Assembly: GCF_004799645.1 (NCBI RefSeq)
Contig: NZ_CP031305.1
Coordinates: 868,001 to 932,000, forward strand
Direction: 5' to 3'
Length of the DNA stretch: 64,000 nucleotides
Origin: Natronorubrum bangense
Lineage (GTDB): Archaea; Halobacteriota; Halobacteria; Halobacteriales; Natrialbaceae
Each line of letters starts with the position of its first letter. Position 1 is the first letter of the stretch. Of this stretch, positions 63,672-64,000 are shown piece after piece. The notes below the pieces were generated by a model that was not told the DNA's origin, ran no database searches, and saw nothing but the letters and a program-made list of their open reading frames with translations. Both the position numbers and the translations under genes were made by a program.

Positions 63672-64000
63672 ATGGCCTGTTCAGAGTGTGGAACGTCGAC
63701 GATCGTCTTTTCGGTCCCCGAATCGTATCGACAGTATACGCCGGCGAACGCGACAGTCACAACGCTCTGTCCGCGCTGTCTCACCGTCGAGGCGGCCGCG
63801 TCGGTCGACCCCGCTGGCGAGCCGGATTTTACGCGCGTCAGCGATGCGTTTCCGACGGCGGCGAACGCAGCGGTCCCACTGGCGCTTGCACTGGGGCTGT
63901 GTTCCTCGCTTGCGACCAACCGGTCAGCGATCGAGACGCTACTCGAGGACGTCGAGCGGGCGGGAACGGACCCGCTGTTGGTTCTCGACCGGCTCAGTGC
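63672..64000 (+). CDS. DUF6276 family protein, N-terminal part
   Basis: 109 codons are visible and the gene runs off the window. The protein begins MACSECGTSTIVFSVPESYR with a second CPRC about 30 residues on (TTLCPRCLTVE), a zinc-ribbon-like pair of CxxC motifs, then a helical Ala/Leu-rich segment. I recognise DUF6276, a haloarchaeal family commonly next to atpD; the function is unknown. Confidence 0.8.
   Translation, partial: MACSECGTSTIVFSVPESYRQYTPANATVTTLCPRCLTVEAAASVDPAGEPDFTRVSDAFPTAANAAVPLALALGLCSSLATNRSAIETLLEDVERAGTDPLLVLDRLS

Overview
The window is chromosomal DNA of a halophilic archaeon. It is GC-rich, its proteins are strongly acidic (runs of Asp and Glu, few Lys), and many genes belong to families found mainly in haloarchaea (DUF5815, DUF6149, DUF6276, DUF7124, DUF7344, DUF7519, bacterio-opsin-activator-type regulators, a halobacterial transducer). 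It also has an archaeal A-type ATP synthase, TATA boxes about 23-30 bases upstream of starts, and several apparently leaderless genes. The gene content fits Natrialbales (Natrinema/Haloterrigena-like), but genus cannot be fixed by eye. No tRNA, rRNA, transposase, integrase or CRISPR array was recognised.

Layout. 0-12 kb: 5' end of carB, a PAS histidine kinase with a degenerate receiver, DUF5815, a copper amine oxidase divergent from a TrmB-type regulator, an ABC-2 transporter with a zinc-ribbon HTH regulator, small conserved genes and an FAD oxidoreductase. 12-17.5 kb: an orphan Tat lipoprotein solute-binding protein divergent from a very large chemotaxis transducer, a likely chemosensory pair. 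17.6-25.4 kb: thrB, a PNPOx-like protein, pdxS, an acetoacetate-decarboxylase-like protein, DUF1405, DUF7344, valS. 25.8-35.4 kb: an RND exporter and divergent regulator, a secondary alcohol dehydrogenase, a CARF-like HTH protein, a PAS/GAF/HTH_10 regulator and a Tfx-type regulator. 35.4-42.6 kb: MoxR ATPase, an MBL hydrolase and a translationally coupled DUF4129-DUF7269-DUF58-DUF7519 operon. 42.7-48.6 kb: TRAM protein, etfBA, a prenyl synthase, DUF373, a radical SAM protein. 48.9-52.9 kb: a membrane-anchored winged-helix protein, a secreted protein, a type IV pilin and a methyltransferase. 53.0-64 kb: ATP synthase genes H-I-K-E-C-F-A-B, an acyl-CoA synthetase with its own promoter, then atpD and DUF6276 (cut by the window end).

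Most genes are housekeeping or signalling. The least expected structure lies between genes. A roughly 75-80 bp, nearly fully palindromic repeat occurs twice, each time between convergent genes, and supplies stop codons to its neighbours. More generally, every convergent junction longer than about 40 bp in this window contains an inverted repeat. Perfect inverted repeats also mark both promoters of the chemosensory pair, the amine oxidase promoter and the RND/regulator region. All family names come from recognition of the translated sequence; no database search was run.
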